Below, one piece after another: positions 1 through 6,313 of a stretch of 12,801 nucleotides of DNA. The position numbers and the translations under genes were made by a program. Below the pieces are notes generated by a model that was not told the origin of the DNA, searched no databases, and saw only the letters and a program-made list of their open reading frames with translations. This DNA is from CAZGSG01 sp964528095. GTDB taxonomy: Bacteria; Bacteroidota; Bacteroidia; Chitinophagales; Chitinophagaceae. Position 1 is the first letter of the stretch. Every line of letters starts with the position of its first letter. Where the stretch lies: the NCBI GenBank assembly GCA_964528095.1, contig CAZGSG010000162.1, forward strand, positions 1 to 12,801, given 5' to 3'.

Positions 1-660
1 AGCTTTCAGTAAACATTCAATAGCTCGCAGGCGGATGGTAAAAAAGTTTCGCGGGCAGACCGGATCGTACTGGCTGGTAATGCTGGTATTGAAAAAGCAG
101 CGAAAGATGCGGGACAAAGTATCACTGTTCCCTTTACACCCGGACGTATGGACGCTTCGTAGGAGCAGACCGATGTTGAATCGGTTGGTTACCTGGAGCC
201 CGTTGCTGATGGTTTCCGTAACTATCGCAAATCAAAATTCCCGGTATCTACTGAAGAGTTGCTGATAGACAAGGCGCAATTGCTCACATTGACAGCACCT
301 GAGTTGACAGTGCTGGTAGGTGGTTTGCGCGTACTGAATACAAATTTTGATGGTTCCAAACATGGTGTTTTCACAGCACGTCCCGGTCAGCTTACCAATG
401 ATTTCTTTATCAATCTGCTCGATATGAACACAGCATGGAAAGCCGTGTCTGAGGACAGGGAATTGTATGAAGGAAGTCATCGTGTCAGCGGTGAAAAAAA
501 ATGGACAGGTACCCGTGCAGACCTGGTGTTTGGCTCTAACTCAGAATTGAGAGCTATTGCTGAAGTGTATGGAAGTGCTGACGCGCAGACCAAATTTGTA
601 AAGGACTTTGTGGCAGCCTGGAGTAAAGTGATGAATTTAGACAGGTTTGACATAGGCTGA
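1..660 (+). pseudogene. katG: Catalase-peroxidase KatG, C-terminal part, two in-frame stops
   Basis: The reading frame starting at base 1 matches the C-terminal domain of the bifunctional haem catalase-peroxidase, which removes H2O2. Recognisable family segments are TVPFTPGR, EQTDVES, the TLTAPE/VLVGG stretch, HGVFT.RPG, NDFF.NLLDM, DLVFGSNS and the C-terminal MNLDRFD. The 5' end lies outside the window, so the haem-binding N-terminal domain is not visible. The frame holds TAA at 10-12 and TAG at 160-162, both where KatG normally has Gln (CAA/CAG changed by C to T). Two conserved Leu of VSLADLIVL are Arg (CGG), and GRTDAT reads GRMDAS. All these changes fall in the first 200 bases; from about 205 to the TGA at 658-660 the frame looks intact. 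I infer recent decay. Base-calling error near a contig end is a real alternative, because the window opens at AGCTT. An open frame also exists from a TTG at 259. Confidence 0.87.
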
Positions 661-731
661 TTGATTAGCGCTGGTTTTTTGATCAGGCAATTGATTAAAT
701 AGATCACGAGATCTTATAAAAATAGACAGGT

Positions 732-762
732 AAAGGCACTGGACCATCCAGTGCCTTTTTTT
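732..762 (+). terminator. Intrinsic terminator of katG
   Basis: GGCACTGG (735-742) and CCAGTGCC (748-755) form a perfect 8-bp stem with a 5-nt loop. A run of seven T follows (756-762), and AAA just before the stem can pair with the first Ts. It lies 72 bases after the katG stop. The terminator is intact although the gene is broken. Confidence 0.88.
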
Positions 763-889
763 AGATCACCGGATTGAACAGGGTCTTGTTTTACTATCTG
801 TCTGTATAAAACCGCAGGGAGAAAAATACAATTGAGATACCGGGTTTTGATAGTAACTTAAATTGCACATTTAATAAAAGACTGATCAT

Positions 890-1330
890 ATGATTGATTA
901 CAGGCAAGCCACCTGGAACGACTTTGATTTGACCTATACAATAAAGAAAAACTCCACAAAGGATTTAATAGATAAGATTTGGGTCTGGGACGATGCATTC
1001 CAGCTTGACTATCACCGAAAACAATTTAATCCGGATAAGATCAACATCATTATAGATAATAATAATAATGCGGGTTTTATTTCTACCAATGAAACCGATC
1101 GCATTATTTTCATTGAAAATATTTTAATTGATACAGGTTTCCAGGGAAAGGGAATAGGTACAAGAGTGCTGATGGATCTAATAGAAAGGGCCATACAACA
1201 GAAAAAAGATATTGAACTACAGGTTCTCCGGGTTAACGAGAGAGCGAAGAGTTTTTATGATAGATTAGGCTTCGAGGTTTTTGAGGAAACCGATCTGCAT
1301 TATAAAATGAGCTATACTCAACGTGAATAA
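890..1330 (+). CDS. GNAT-family N-acetyltransferase
   Basis: A 146-residue protein, the usual length for a single GNAT domain, which transfers an acetyl group from acetyl-CoA to an amine. Beta-4 and motif A are clear: IENILIDTGF leads into FQGKGIGTRVL (residues 84-94), the Q/R-x-x-G-x-G/A pyrophosphate-binding loop. The C-terminal motif B region has NERAKSFYDRLGFEVFEET, which is typical. The N-terminal part (DLTYTIKKN, then WVWDD around 31-35) is less conserved and would shape the substrate site, so I cannot name the substrate. The start ATG at 890 follows an AT-rich leader without a Shine-Dalgarno motif. The gene ends in tandem TAA codons. It is visibly more AT-rich than katG or the antiporter, for example around 1040-1130, which may mean acquisition. 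It is a single gene, convergent with the ankyrin gene. Confidence 0.9.
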   Translation: MIDYRQATWNDFDLTYTIKKNSTKDLIDKIWVWDDAFQLDYHRKQFNPDKINIIIDNNNNAGFISTNETDRIIFIENILIDTGFQGKGIGTRVLMDLIERAIQQKKDIELQVLRVNERAKSFYDRLGFEVFEETDLHYKMSYTQRE

Positions 1331-1346
1331 TAAAGACCCCGCTGAG

Positions 1347-1370
1347 AGCAGTTGATGGTGGTTAACTGCT
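1347..1370. terminator. Possible bidirectional hairpin between convergent genes
   Basis: AGCAGTT (1347-1353) pairs with AACTGCT (1364-1370), and one G-T plus one A-T pair extend the stem around the loop TGGTGG. It fills the 40-base gap between the convergent acetyltransferase and ankyrin genes and abuts the ankyrin stop codon. It has no T-run on either strand, so termination is only inferred from position. Confidence 0.35.
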
Positions 1371-2018
1371 TTACCCGATGCCGGGCACATCACCATACAG
1401 TAACAATCGCAGTACACCTGCATCTCTTAAAAACCAACTGCCCCAGGAAATGGGAGTATCTCCATTGGCGTCCTTTGTTGATGGGTTGGCTCCGGCATCT
1501 AATAATAATTGAACAATGCGTTCACTTCCATAAGCAGCCGCACGATGAAGTGGCGTTTCGGCTTTTAAAAAAGCATCTCTCATGAAACAAAGTGTTGTTT
1601 CGCCTTTTGTTGTCTTTTTGTTTACATCCGTGCCTGCTTCTATCAATAAACTGACAATCTCTGTTCTTTGCTCCATTTCACTGGTTTTGCAAACTGTATA
1701 ATGCAAGGCATTCTCTCCTGTTTTCTTAAAACTAAAATTTGGATTGGCTCCTTTTTGCAATAGCCATTTCACCGATCCCGATTGACCATTATAAGCGGCA
1801 TTGCAAAGAGGATTATTATCTTCCAGTTCCAGGGAAGCGCCTAATTTATGATACAGGTCAAGCGCTTTAATATTTCCTTCCCAGGCGGCAGAAAACACTG
1901 CACAATTTCCCCACGGATCATTGTAATTAATGTCAGCCCCTTGCGAAACCAATTGTTCTACCGCGGCAAGATTTCCTTCCACCGCTGCATGCAGCAATTG
2001 CTGGTTTAAATTTTCCAT
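1371..2018 (-). CDS. Ankyrin-repeat protein
   Basis: A 215-residue protein made almost wholly of ankyrin repeats, a helix-loop-helix scaffold for protein binding. Repeat units start near residues 4, 37, 69, 101, 153 and 186. The clearest is ETPLHRAAAYGSERIVQLL followed by LDAGANPS (about 154-180), with the canonical TPLH.AA start and the GA-P/D-N hairpin. The first unit (LLHAAVEGNL, then QGADINYND) is also canonical. The stretch at about 136-153 (TTKGETTLCFMRDAFLKA) interrupts the spacing. I see no signal peptide or membrane segment, so it is probably cytosolic. The ATG at 2018 is the first in frame near an AT-rich leader. It is divergent from the AraC-type gene across 163 bases. The partner cannot be predicted from sequence. 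Confidence 0.9.
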   Translation of the reverse strand: MENLNQQLLHAAVEGNLAAVEQLVSQGADINYNDPWGNCAVFSAAWEGNIKALDLYHKLGASLELEDNNPLCNAAYNGQSGSVKWLLQKGANPNFSFKKTGENALHYTVCKTSEMEQRTEIVSLLIEAGTDVNKKTTKGETTLCFMRDAFLKAETPLHRAAAYGSERIVQLLLDAGANPSTKDANGDTPISWGSWFLRDAGVLRLLLYGDVPGIG

Positions 2019-2181
2019 GTTATTGCATATTGGTTCTGCTAAAATTATAGCAATTTTATGGGTAATTTGACCCTGGATCGGGGCGGGCTTATTCGCCCGA
2101 CGCGGCTGTCTGGTAACACCTATAAGCCCTGGTTTTTGAAGTTATAAAGAAATTGTAGTTACATGATATATAAACAACTGA
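2019..2181. promoter_or_regulatory. Divergent promoter region with GC-rich hairpin
   Basis: This gap separates the ankyrin gene (-) and the AraC-type gene (+), so promoters for both should lie here. On the minus strand TATAATTTTAG sits about 30 bases before the ankyrin start and resembles the Bacteroidota -7 element (TAnnTTTG), but I find no convincing -33 partner. At 2081-2099 the sequence can fold as GGGCG/CGCCC (2081-2085 with 2094-2098) or as CGGGC/GCCCG (2084-2088 with 2095-2099). The role of the hairpin is unknown. Confidence 0.35.
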
Positions 2182-2610
2182 ATGGTAACAGGTATTAAAA
2201 TGGGTAATACTGCAAAGCAAAAGACTTACTACGAATTGGAAGTGGATCGAATTGCCAGTGAATTTGGTTTGCCTGAATACCTGTATATTCAGATCCGGCA
2301 GTCAAAGGCCTTTATGGAAAAGTTCTATGCTGAAAAGATAGAATTGGATAAAATTGCCTCAGCCGCCTGCATGTCGCGGTTTCATTATATACGGGTTTTT
2401 CAACAGGTTTACGGCACCACGCCCCGGCAGTATCTAAAAGACTTACGCATTAATAAAGCCAAAGAACTGATTAAAAAAGGAATTCCGGCAACACAGGTTT
2501 GTTTTGAAGTTGGGTATGATAGTTTGCCCAGTTTTTCAACAGCATTCAAAAAGGGAACAGGATTTTCACCAAAGGCATACCAGGGTTTGTATAAAAGCAA
2601 TCGGGAATAA
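2182..2610 (+). CDS. AraC-family transcriptional regulator (DNA-binding domain only)
   Basis: A 142-residue protein consisting essentially of the AraC/XylS double helix-turn-helix. The first HTH is ELDKIASAACMSRFHYIRVF (about 54-74). The linker reads GTTPRQYLKDLRINKAKELI, and the second HTH is IPATQVCFEVGYDSLPSFSTAF followed by the family signature GFSP.AY. No separate sensor domain fits in the roughly 40 residues before the HTH, so any ligand response is not apparent. ATG at 2182 gives the longest form; ATG at 2200 (MGNTAKQ) is preceded by TATTAAA and is equally plausible. The VOC gene follows on the same strand after 53 bases. AraC-type gene plus VOC gene is a common pair in Bacteroidota, so it probably regulates its neighbour. 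That is inference. Confidence 0.9.
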   Translation: MVTGIKMGNTAKQKTYYELEVDRIASEFGLPEYLYIQIRQSKAFMEKFYAEKIELDKIASAACMSRFHYIRVFQQVYGTTPRQYLKDLRINKAKELIKKGIPATQVCFEVGYDSLPSFSTAFKKGTGFSPKAYQGLYKSNRE

Positions 2611-2663
2611 GTTGACTCCAATTCAAAAGAAGAGCTTTGTACCAACACTAAACTATTTCAACA

Positions 2664-3053
2664 ATGATAAGGATACAGGTAACAAGTTTACTGGTAGATG
2701 ACCAGGACAAGGCGTTAAAATTCTACACGGAAAAACTGGGTTTTGTTAAAAAAACCGAAGTTCCGCTGGGTGAGCATAAATGGTTAACGGTAGTTTCACC
2801 GGAAGAGCTGAACGGCGTTGAATTGGTGTTGGAGCCAATGGCTTTTGAGCCAGCAAGGGTTTATCAAAAAGCCCTGAAAGATGCGGGTATACCATTGACC
2901 ATGTTTATGGTGAATGATGTAGTAGCTGAATATGAACGATTAAAAAAGCTCGGTGTTGAATTTAGCCTGGAGCCCAAAACGATGGGCCCGGTGATGATCA
3001 CAGTGCTTGACGACACCTGTGGCAACAACATACAACTTGCTCAGATGTTATGA
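2664..3053 (+). CDS. VOC-superfamily (glyoxalase/bleomycin-resistance-like) protein
   Basis: A 129-residue protein with two beta-alpha-beta-beta-beta modules of the vicinal oxygen chelate fold. Landmarks are LLVDDQDKALKFYTEKLGF (9-27), WLTVVSPE (40-47), VELVLEP (52-58), MFMVNDVVAEYERLKKLGVEF (80-100) and the C-terminal DDTCGNNIQLAQ (116-127). The position usually filled by the first metal ligand is not His, and I do not see a complete His/Gln-Glu-His-Glu set. A metal-dependent lyase activity therefore cannot be claimed, and binding or sequestration is equally possible. The gene follows the AraC-type regulator by 53 bases with no terminator between, which suggests co-transcription. The substrate is unknown. 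Confidence 0.9.
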   Translation: MIRIQVTSLLVDDQDKALKFYTEKLGFVKKTEVPLGEHKWLTVVSPEELNGVELVLEPMAFEPARVYQKALKDAGIPLTMFMVNDVVAEYERLKKLGVEFSLEPKTMGPVMITVLDDTCGNNIQLAQML

Positions 3054-3070
3054 TAAACGTATAGTTGGAA

Positions 3071-3147
3071 GGGCAGGGCGGACCTACAGGCAACAAATTA
3101 CCTGTACCTGGACTCAAGTAATAGTTGTTTGCAGGTCCGCAATGCCC
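3071..3147. repeat. Imperfect inverted repeat / structured intergenic element
   Basis: The arms 3071-3087 and 3131-3147 match as inverted repeats at 14 of 17 positions (GGGCA..GCGGACCT.C). Inside, TACAGG (3085-3090) and CCTGTA (3101-3106) form a perfect alternative stem that shares bases 3085-3087 with the outer arm, so the two folds compete. The element begins 18 bases after the VOC stop. It lacks a T-run, so it is a poor intrinsic terminator. It may be a REP-like element. Confidence 0.55.
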
Positions 3148-3211
3148 CTGAATTAATCAATATACCACGTATTGAAATGGGAGGAGGAAGGATGGTGTTG
3201 TCAACTACGTC

Positions 3212-3258
3212 ATAGTGAATCGCTGCACATAGCCCGGATGAAGTTCCGGTCTCACTAT
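3212..3258. repeat. Nested hairpin downstream of lipoprotein gene
   Basis: ATAGTGA (3212-3218) pairs with TCACTAT (3252-3258), and inside it CCGGA (3234-3238) pairs with TCCGG (3245-3249). It sits 5 bases beyond the lipoprotein stop on the minus strand. It could protect or end that transcript, but there is no T-run. Confidence 0.45.
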
Positions 3259-3262
3259 TGTG

Positions 3263-3541
3263 CTAACGTCCTTCAGATGCATCTTCACATTTTTCTACTT
3301 CTTTTTGGACCTCACTCATAAAGGTTTTGTCGTCCTTGTGATTGGCTTCAATCTCTTTTTCATAACTTTTCAACTTTTCTTTGGCTGCTTCTTTTTCAGG
3401 TCCTTCAGCGGCTTTGTGTGCTATGCCATTTAGTTCGCACCATTTTTGAGCGATGGATGAAGCTGACTCTGTTTTGTTATTACATGCAATAAAGAAGATG
3501 CTGAGCAGAATAATTACCAGGGAGGTAAGATTTTTTTTCAT
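3263..3541 (-). CDS. Small secreted lipoprotein of unknown function
   Basis: A 92-residue protein with a classic type II signal peptide: MKKN, a hydrophobic core (LVIILLSIFF) and lipobox FIAC with the lipidated Cys at residue 20. The mature part of about 72 residues is highly charged (Lys/Glu rich) and probably helical from about residue 44 to 85. It has two further Cys, at WCELNG and KCED, which could pair in the periplasm. After the lipidated Cys the sequence is NNKTES, without an obvious acidic surface-export signal. I do not recognise a family. The ATG at 3541 is well placed for the signal peptide. The gene stands alone, with a hairpin just past its stop. Confidence 0.85.
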   Translation of the reverse strand: MKKNLTSLVIILLSIFFIACNNKTESASSIAQKWCELNGIAHKAAEGPEKEAAKEKLKSYEKEIEANHKDDKTFMSEVQKEVEKCEDASEGR

Positions 3542-3732
3542 GTTTTCTCGTTAGTACCTGTGTCCAGGATGGTTAAAAAATAAGTTGAGCATAGCCGCGG
3601 ATCTTGTGTTATGGCTGGCTCAAAACTAGGCCTGGTGAAAGTGGATGCAAATAGCTCATATGTGTGATTTTTAAGCCATGGCCACAGATTTTATAAAGGG
3701 GAGGTAACACTAAAGGAGTAAAACTTGGGAGA

Positions 3733-4042
3733 TTCGCTAAAATTTGTTTTAACACGGAGGCACGGGTGGTCAGTGTTTGTATTTATGCAGAACTGTATTC
3801 CTGGTTTCGTTTTAGATTCAAATTTAGAATAGGGAGGCACGGATCAATAAGAAATGTCTTGTCTATTTAAAAAAATTTTTAAACATAGGAGCTACGAAGA
3901 TCTCAAAATTGGATAGGGCATGCCCTATTGATCCGTGCCTCCTTATTCCGAGCCTCAATGATAAACGAATGCAGAAATATAGCGCTGCATAAATACAAAC
4001 ACTGACCACCCGTGCCTCCGTGTTAAAACAAACTTTAGTGAA
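3733..4042. repeat. Long imperfect palindrome, copies A and B of an interspersed repeat
   Basis: The outer arms 3737-3790 and 3985-4038 are inverted repeats matching at 53 of 54 bases (single mismatch 3742/4033). A second inverted pair, 3833-3848 and 3927-3942 (GGAGGCACGGATCAAT), is perfect and shares the same axis (sum of paired positions 7775). The stretch between the pairs still aligns without gaps at 26 of 42. The central 78 bases (3849-3926) do not match. The arms carry the phrase AACACGGAGGCACGG. The region therefore looks like two head-to-head copies of one unit, or one long hairpin element. The unit recurs at 5879-6150. No ORF in it looks protein-like. The bases 3542-3732 before it hold nothing else I can name. 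Confidence 0.9.
3913..3928. repeat. Perfect 16-bp palindrome inside the long inverted repeat
   Basis: ATAGGGCATGCCCTAT is self-complementary over all 16 bases. It lies at the inner edge of the right half of the long palindrome, replacing the AAGAAATGTC that follows GATCAAT in the other two copies. It may be a protein-binding site or a scar of rearrangement. Confidence 0.8.
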
Positions 4043-4137
4043 AATGCCGTGGGCATACAGTACGCAATTCAATACTTGTTTTATCCAATCCCTTATTTTG
4101 GCGTAGAAACCGGCCTAAACGAACGCCAGCGGCCGCA

Positions 4138-5721
4138 TCAAAACAGTTTTACCCGTTCTTCTTCCAGGTCGATCTGATGAGTTTGCCAACGGATGATCTC
4201 TTCATCCAGGGCGGGATCTTTATTCAGTTCGGTTAAGAATTTTCGTTGATTTTCCAATAGCTCCAGGTAGTTGCGTTTGTTTTCTTCGCTCATCTTTAAA
4301 ATTTCCGGCTGGCTTATCTTATGTTCCCACTGTTCGATCATACGTTGCAGGTGAGGGTCCTTAAATTGACCCTGCTGGTGTTTTGCTTTTAATAATTTCA
4401 GGGTATGAACCGCCAGGTCATTTCGTACTCTTAGTTTTGCTTCTTCTTCACTGAGATCCTCGCTATAATCAAAAAGTTTTGACCGCTTGATAAGATAGGG
4501 AAGTGTGAGCCCCTGTATCAGCAGCGTAAGCAGGATGACCATAAATGTAATAAACAGGATGAGGTTGCGGTGGGGAAAGGGGACACCGGTGTCTTTCAAT
4601 ACTATTGGAATAGCCAAAGCCGCCGCCAGCGATACCACGCCCCGCATGCCCGTCCAGCCTAAAAGCAGCGGCATACGCCACATCCTGCGCCGGTTATTTC
4701 TGTTGGGTGCCACACTGGGTCTGAAGATCAGGGTTGCGAGCAGCGCTGCGTAGGAGCTGATGATCCTTGCCGCTATTAATACAGCGGTTACCAGTATTCC
4801 ATAGGTAATAGCGGTGCGCAGCGGTATCCCATCGGTCCGGAGTCCAGCTACCACCTCGGGTAGTTCCAGGCCAATCAGCATAAACACGATGCCATTTAAA
4901 ATAAAGATGAATGCCTCCCAGAAACTGTACCCGCTTATACGACTTGCGCTTGATAAAAAACTAAGCCTTCTGTTGGCCAAAAACAGGCCTCCCGATACTA
5001 CGGCCAGTACTCCGGAACTGTTCAGGTGTTCGGCAATCCAATACAAAAAATAAGGTTCGATAAGGGTAAGCGCGATATCGGAAGAGGCATTGGTCGGCAG
5101 AATTTTGTGCGCCTGCATAAATATCCATCCGAATATTAATCCGATGGCAATGCCGCCAACTACCATCCATGAAAAATTGACCAGCGCATCCTGGAAAATA
5201 AATTGTCCAGTGCCGACAGCGACGAGCGCAAATTTGAAAATGATCAGCGAGGATGCGTCATTGAGCAGGCTTTCCCCTTCCAGTATGGCCGAAGTTGATT
5301 TGGGGACCTTTACAAATTTCATAATAGCGCCGGTGCTCACCGCATCAGGCGGTGATACGATGCCACCCAGTAGAAAGCCCAGGGCCAGCGTAAAACCAGG
5401 TATAAAATAATTCGCTAAAAGGGCTACAGAAAGGGCAGAAAAAAACACGACTAAAAAAGCGAAACTGCCAATGATCCGCCACCATTTTTTCATTTCCTTA
5501 AAAGAAATACTCCATGCTGCTTCAAAGAGAAGCGGTGGTAAAAAAATAAAAAAGATCATATCAGGATCTGCCTGCACTTTGGGCAGGCCCGGAACAAAAC
5601 TGATCAGTAAGCCCGCCACTACCAGGAGCACAGGATAGGCGATACGTAATTTGCCGGCCAGCATCTCGATCAGCACGATGGCTGCTACTAAGGCCAACAT
5701 GAAGGGTAATTGCTCATGCAT
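4138..5721 (-). CDS. CPA1-family Na+/H+ antiporter
   Basis: A 527-residue inner-membrane exchanger of the monovalent cation:proton antiporter-1 family, which swaps cytosolic Na+ (or K+) for protons in pH and salt homeostasis. About 12 hydrophobic segments fill residues 5-415. Family motifs are FLPPLLFEAAW (60-70), the ion-site GGIVSPPDAVSTGAI with Asp126, GESLLNDASS with Asp155, and GWTGMRGVVSLAAALAIP with Arg360. The SPPDAV form points to the bacterial YjcE-like branch. Residues from about 412 form a charged, helical cytosolic tail of roughly 115 residues, probably regulatory. The start ATG at 5721 opens directly before the first membrane helix. It is a single gene, divergent from the histidine kinase, and flanked on each side by a copy of the same repeat family. 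Ion preference cannot be read from sequence. Confidence 0.93.
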   Translation of the reverse strand: MHEQLPFMLALVAAIVLIEMLAGKLRIAYPVLLVVAGLLISFVPGLPKVQADPDMIFFIFLPPLLFEAAWSISFKEMKKWWRIIGSFAFLVVFFSALSVALLANYFIPGFTLALGFLLGGIVSPPDAVSTGAIMKFVKVPKSTSAILEGESLLNDASSLIIFKFALVAVGTGQFIFQDALVNFSWMVVGGIAIGLIFGWIFMQAHKILPTNASSDIALTLIEPYFLYWIAEHLNSSGVLAVVSGGLFLANRRLSFLSSASRISGYSFWEAFIFILNGIVFMLIGLELPEVVAGLRTDGIPLRTAITYGILVTAVLIAARIISSYAALLATLIFRPSVAPNRNNRRRMWRMPLLLGWTGMRGVVSLAAALAIPIVLKDTGVPFPHRNLILFITFMVILLTLLIQGLTLPYLIKRSKLFDYSEDLSEEEAKLRVRNDLAVHTLKLLKAKHQQGQFKDPHLQRMIEQWEHKISQPEILKMSEENKRNYLELLENQRKFLTELNKDPALDEEIIRWQTHQIDLEEERVKLF

Positions 5722-5878
5722 AGGTTAAAACAACTGGTTGATACTTTTAAAATAATGAAAATAGTTGAAACTCGACTTTTACAAGAAGCTTATTCAATAA
5801 ATATTCCCGGCTGAACATAGTCTTGTTTTTATAAGGTTGTTGATATTTGCCCGCGGTATTTACCTTTTAAGTGGTTGT

Positions 5879-6150
5879 TTCGCTAAAGTTTGTTTAACAT
5901 GGAGGCCGCCTTCGCTGAAGCTTACGCTTGCGCCAAAGCTTCAGCGTAGGCGCATGACGGCTGATACAGCTGATCATTTTTTTTGTTTGTGCGGGACTTT
6001 ATTCCTGATCTTGTTCAAAAATTCAAGCCCGGAATAAGGAGGCACAGATCAATAAGAAATGTCCGATCTGTTTTAAACCCTCTGTGATTCCATGTTTAAA
6101 AATATCTTCAGGCCAATACCAGCAATTTCTCCGTGTTACCGTGTTAAAAA
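5879..6150 (+). repeat. Interspersed repeat copy C, upstream of antiporter and kinase genes
   Basis: This region starts with TTCGCTAAAGTTTG then TTTAACATGGAGGC, matching the outer arm at 3733-3764. Bases 6032-6063 match 3827-3858 at 30 of 32 (GAATA.GGAGGCAC then GATCAATAAGAAATGTC). Its right end, CTCCGTG...CCGTGTTAAAA (6129-6149), resembles the right outer arm of the other element (CCTCCGTGTTAAAA). It is therefore a diverged copy of the same unit, interrupted by the hairpin at 5907-5952. The rest of the 5722-6313 gap shows no gene. Promoters for the antiporter (-) and the kinase (+) must lie in it, but I cannot place them. Confidence 0.8.
5907..5952. repeat. REP-like hairpin nested in repeat copy C
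   Basis: The arms 5907-5923 and 5936-5952 are inverted repeats matching at 16 of 17 (CGCCT.CGCTGAAGCTT), with a 12-base GC-rich loop. The sequence is much richer in GC than the repeat around it. It falls straight after GGAGGC, where the other copies continue with ACGG, and that ACGG resumes just after it at 5957-5960. This suggests insertion of an independent palindromic element. Confidence 0.8.
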
Positions 6151-6313
6151 GCAGTGTGGCAGGGTAAATCAATTAGCTGTATTTCCTCTATACTAATAAT
6201 CGCTGTATGGTTATAATTGAGACTATGGTTTACGTATTTTTTCTTGCCATTTTTGTCGTATTATATTAATTTGTATTGCTGCAAAAAAATAGCATTACAA
6301 GAAAGCAGACAAC

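Noticed and set aside
1..660. Reassignment of TAA/TAG to Gln, as suggested by the katG stops
   Set aside because: Other genes here end normally at TAA (acetyltransferase, ankyrin, AraC-type, Crp/Fnr-type) and TAG (lipoprotein, permease), so the standard code applies.
3863..4072. 69-residue minus-strand frame inside the palindrome
   Set aside because: It reads through the repeat arm and its composition is that of translated repeat DNA; no signal peptide, domain or leader supports it.
4099..4128. Terminator of the antiporter gene (stem TGGCGT/ACGCCA)
   Set aside because: The stem is only 6 bp with an 18-base loop, and on the minus strand it is followed by AAAATAAG rather than a T-run.
3733..6150. 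Composite transposon around the antiporter
   Set aside because: No transposase or recombinase frame is present and target duplications are not visible, so only a repeat-flanked gene can be claimed.
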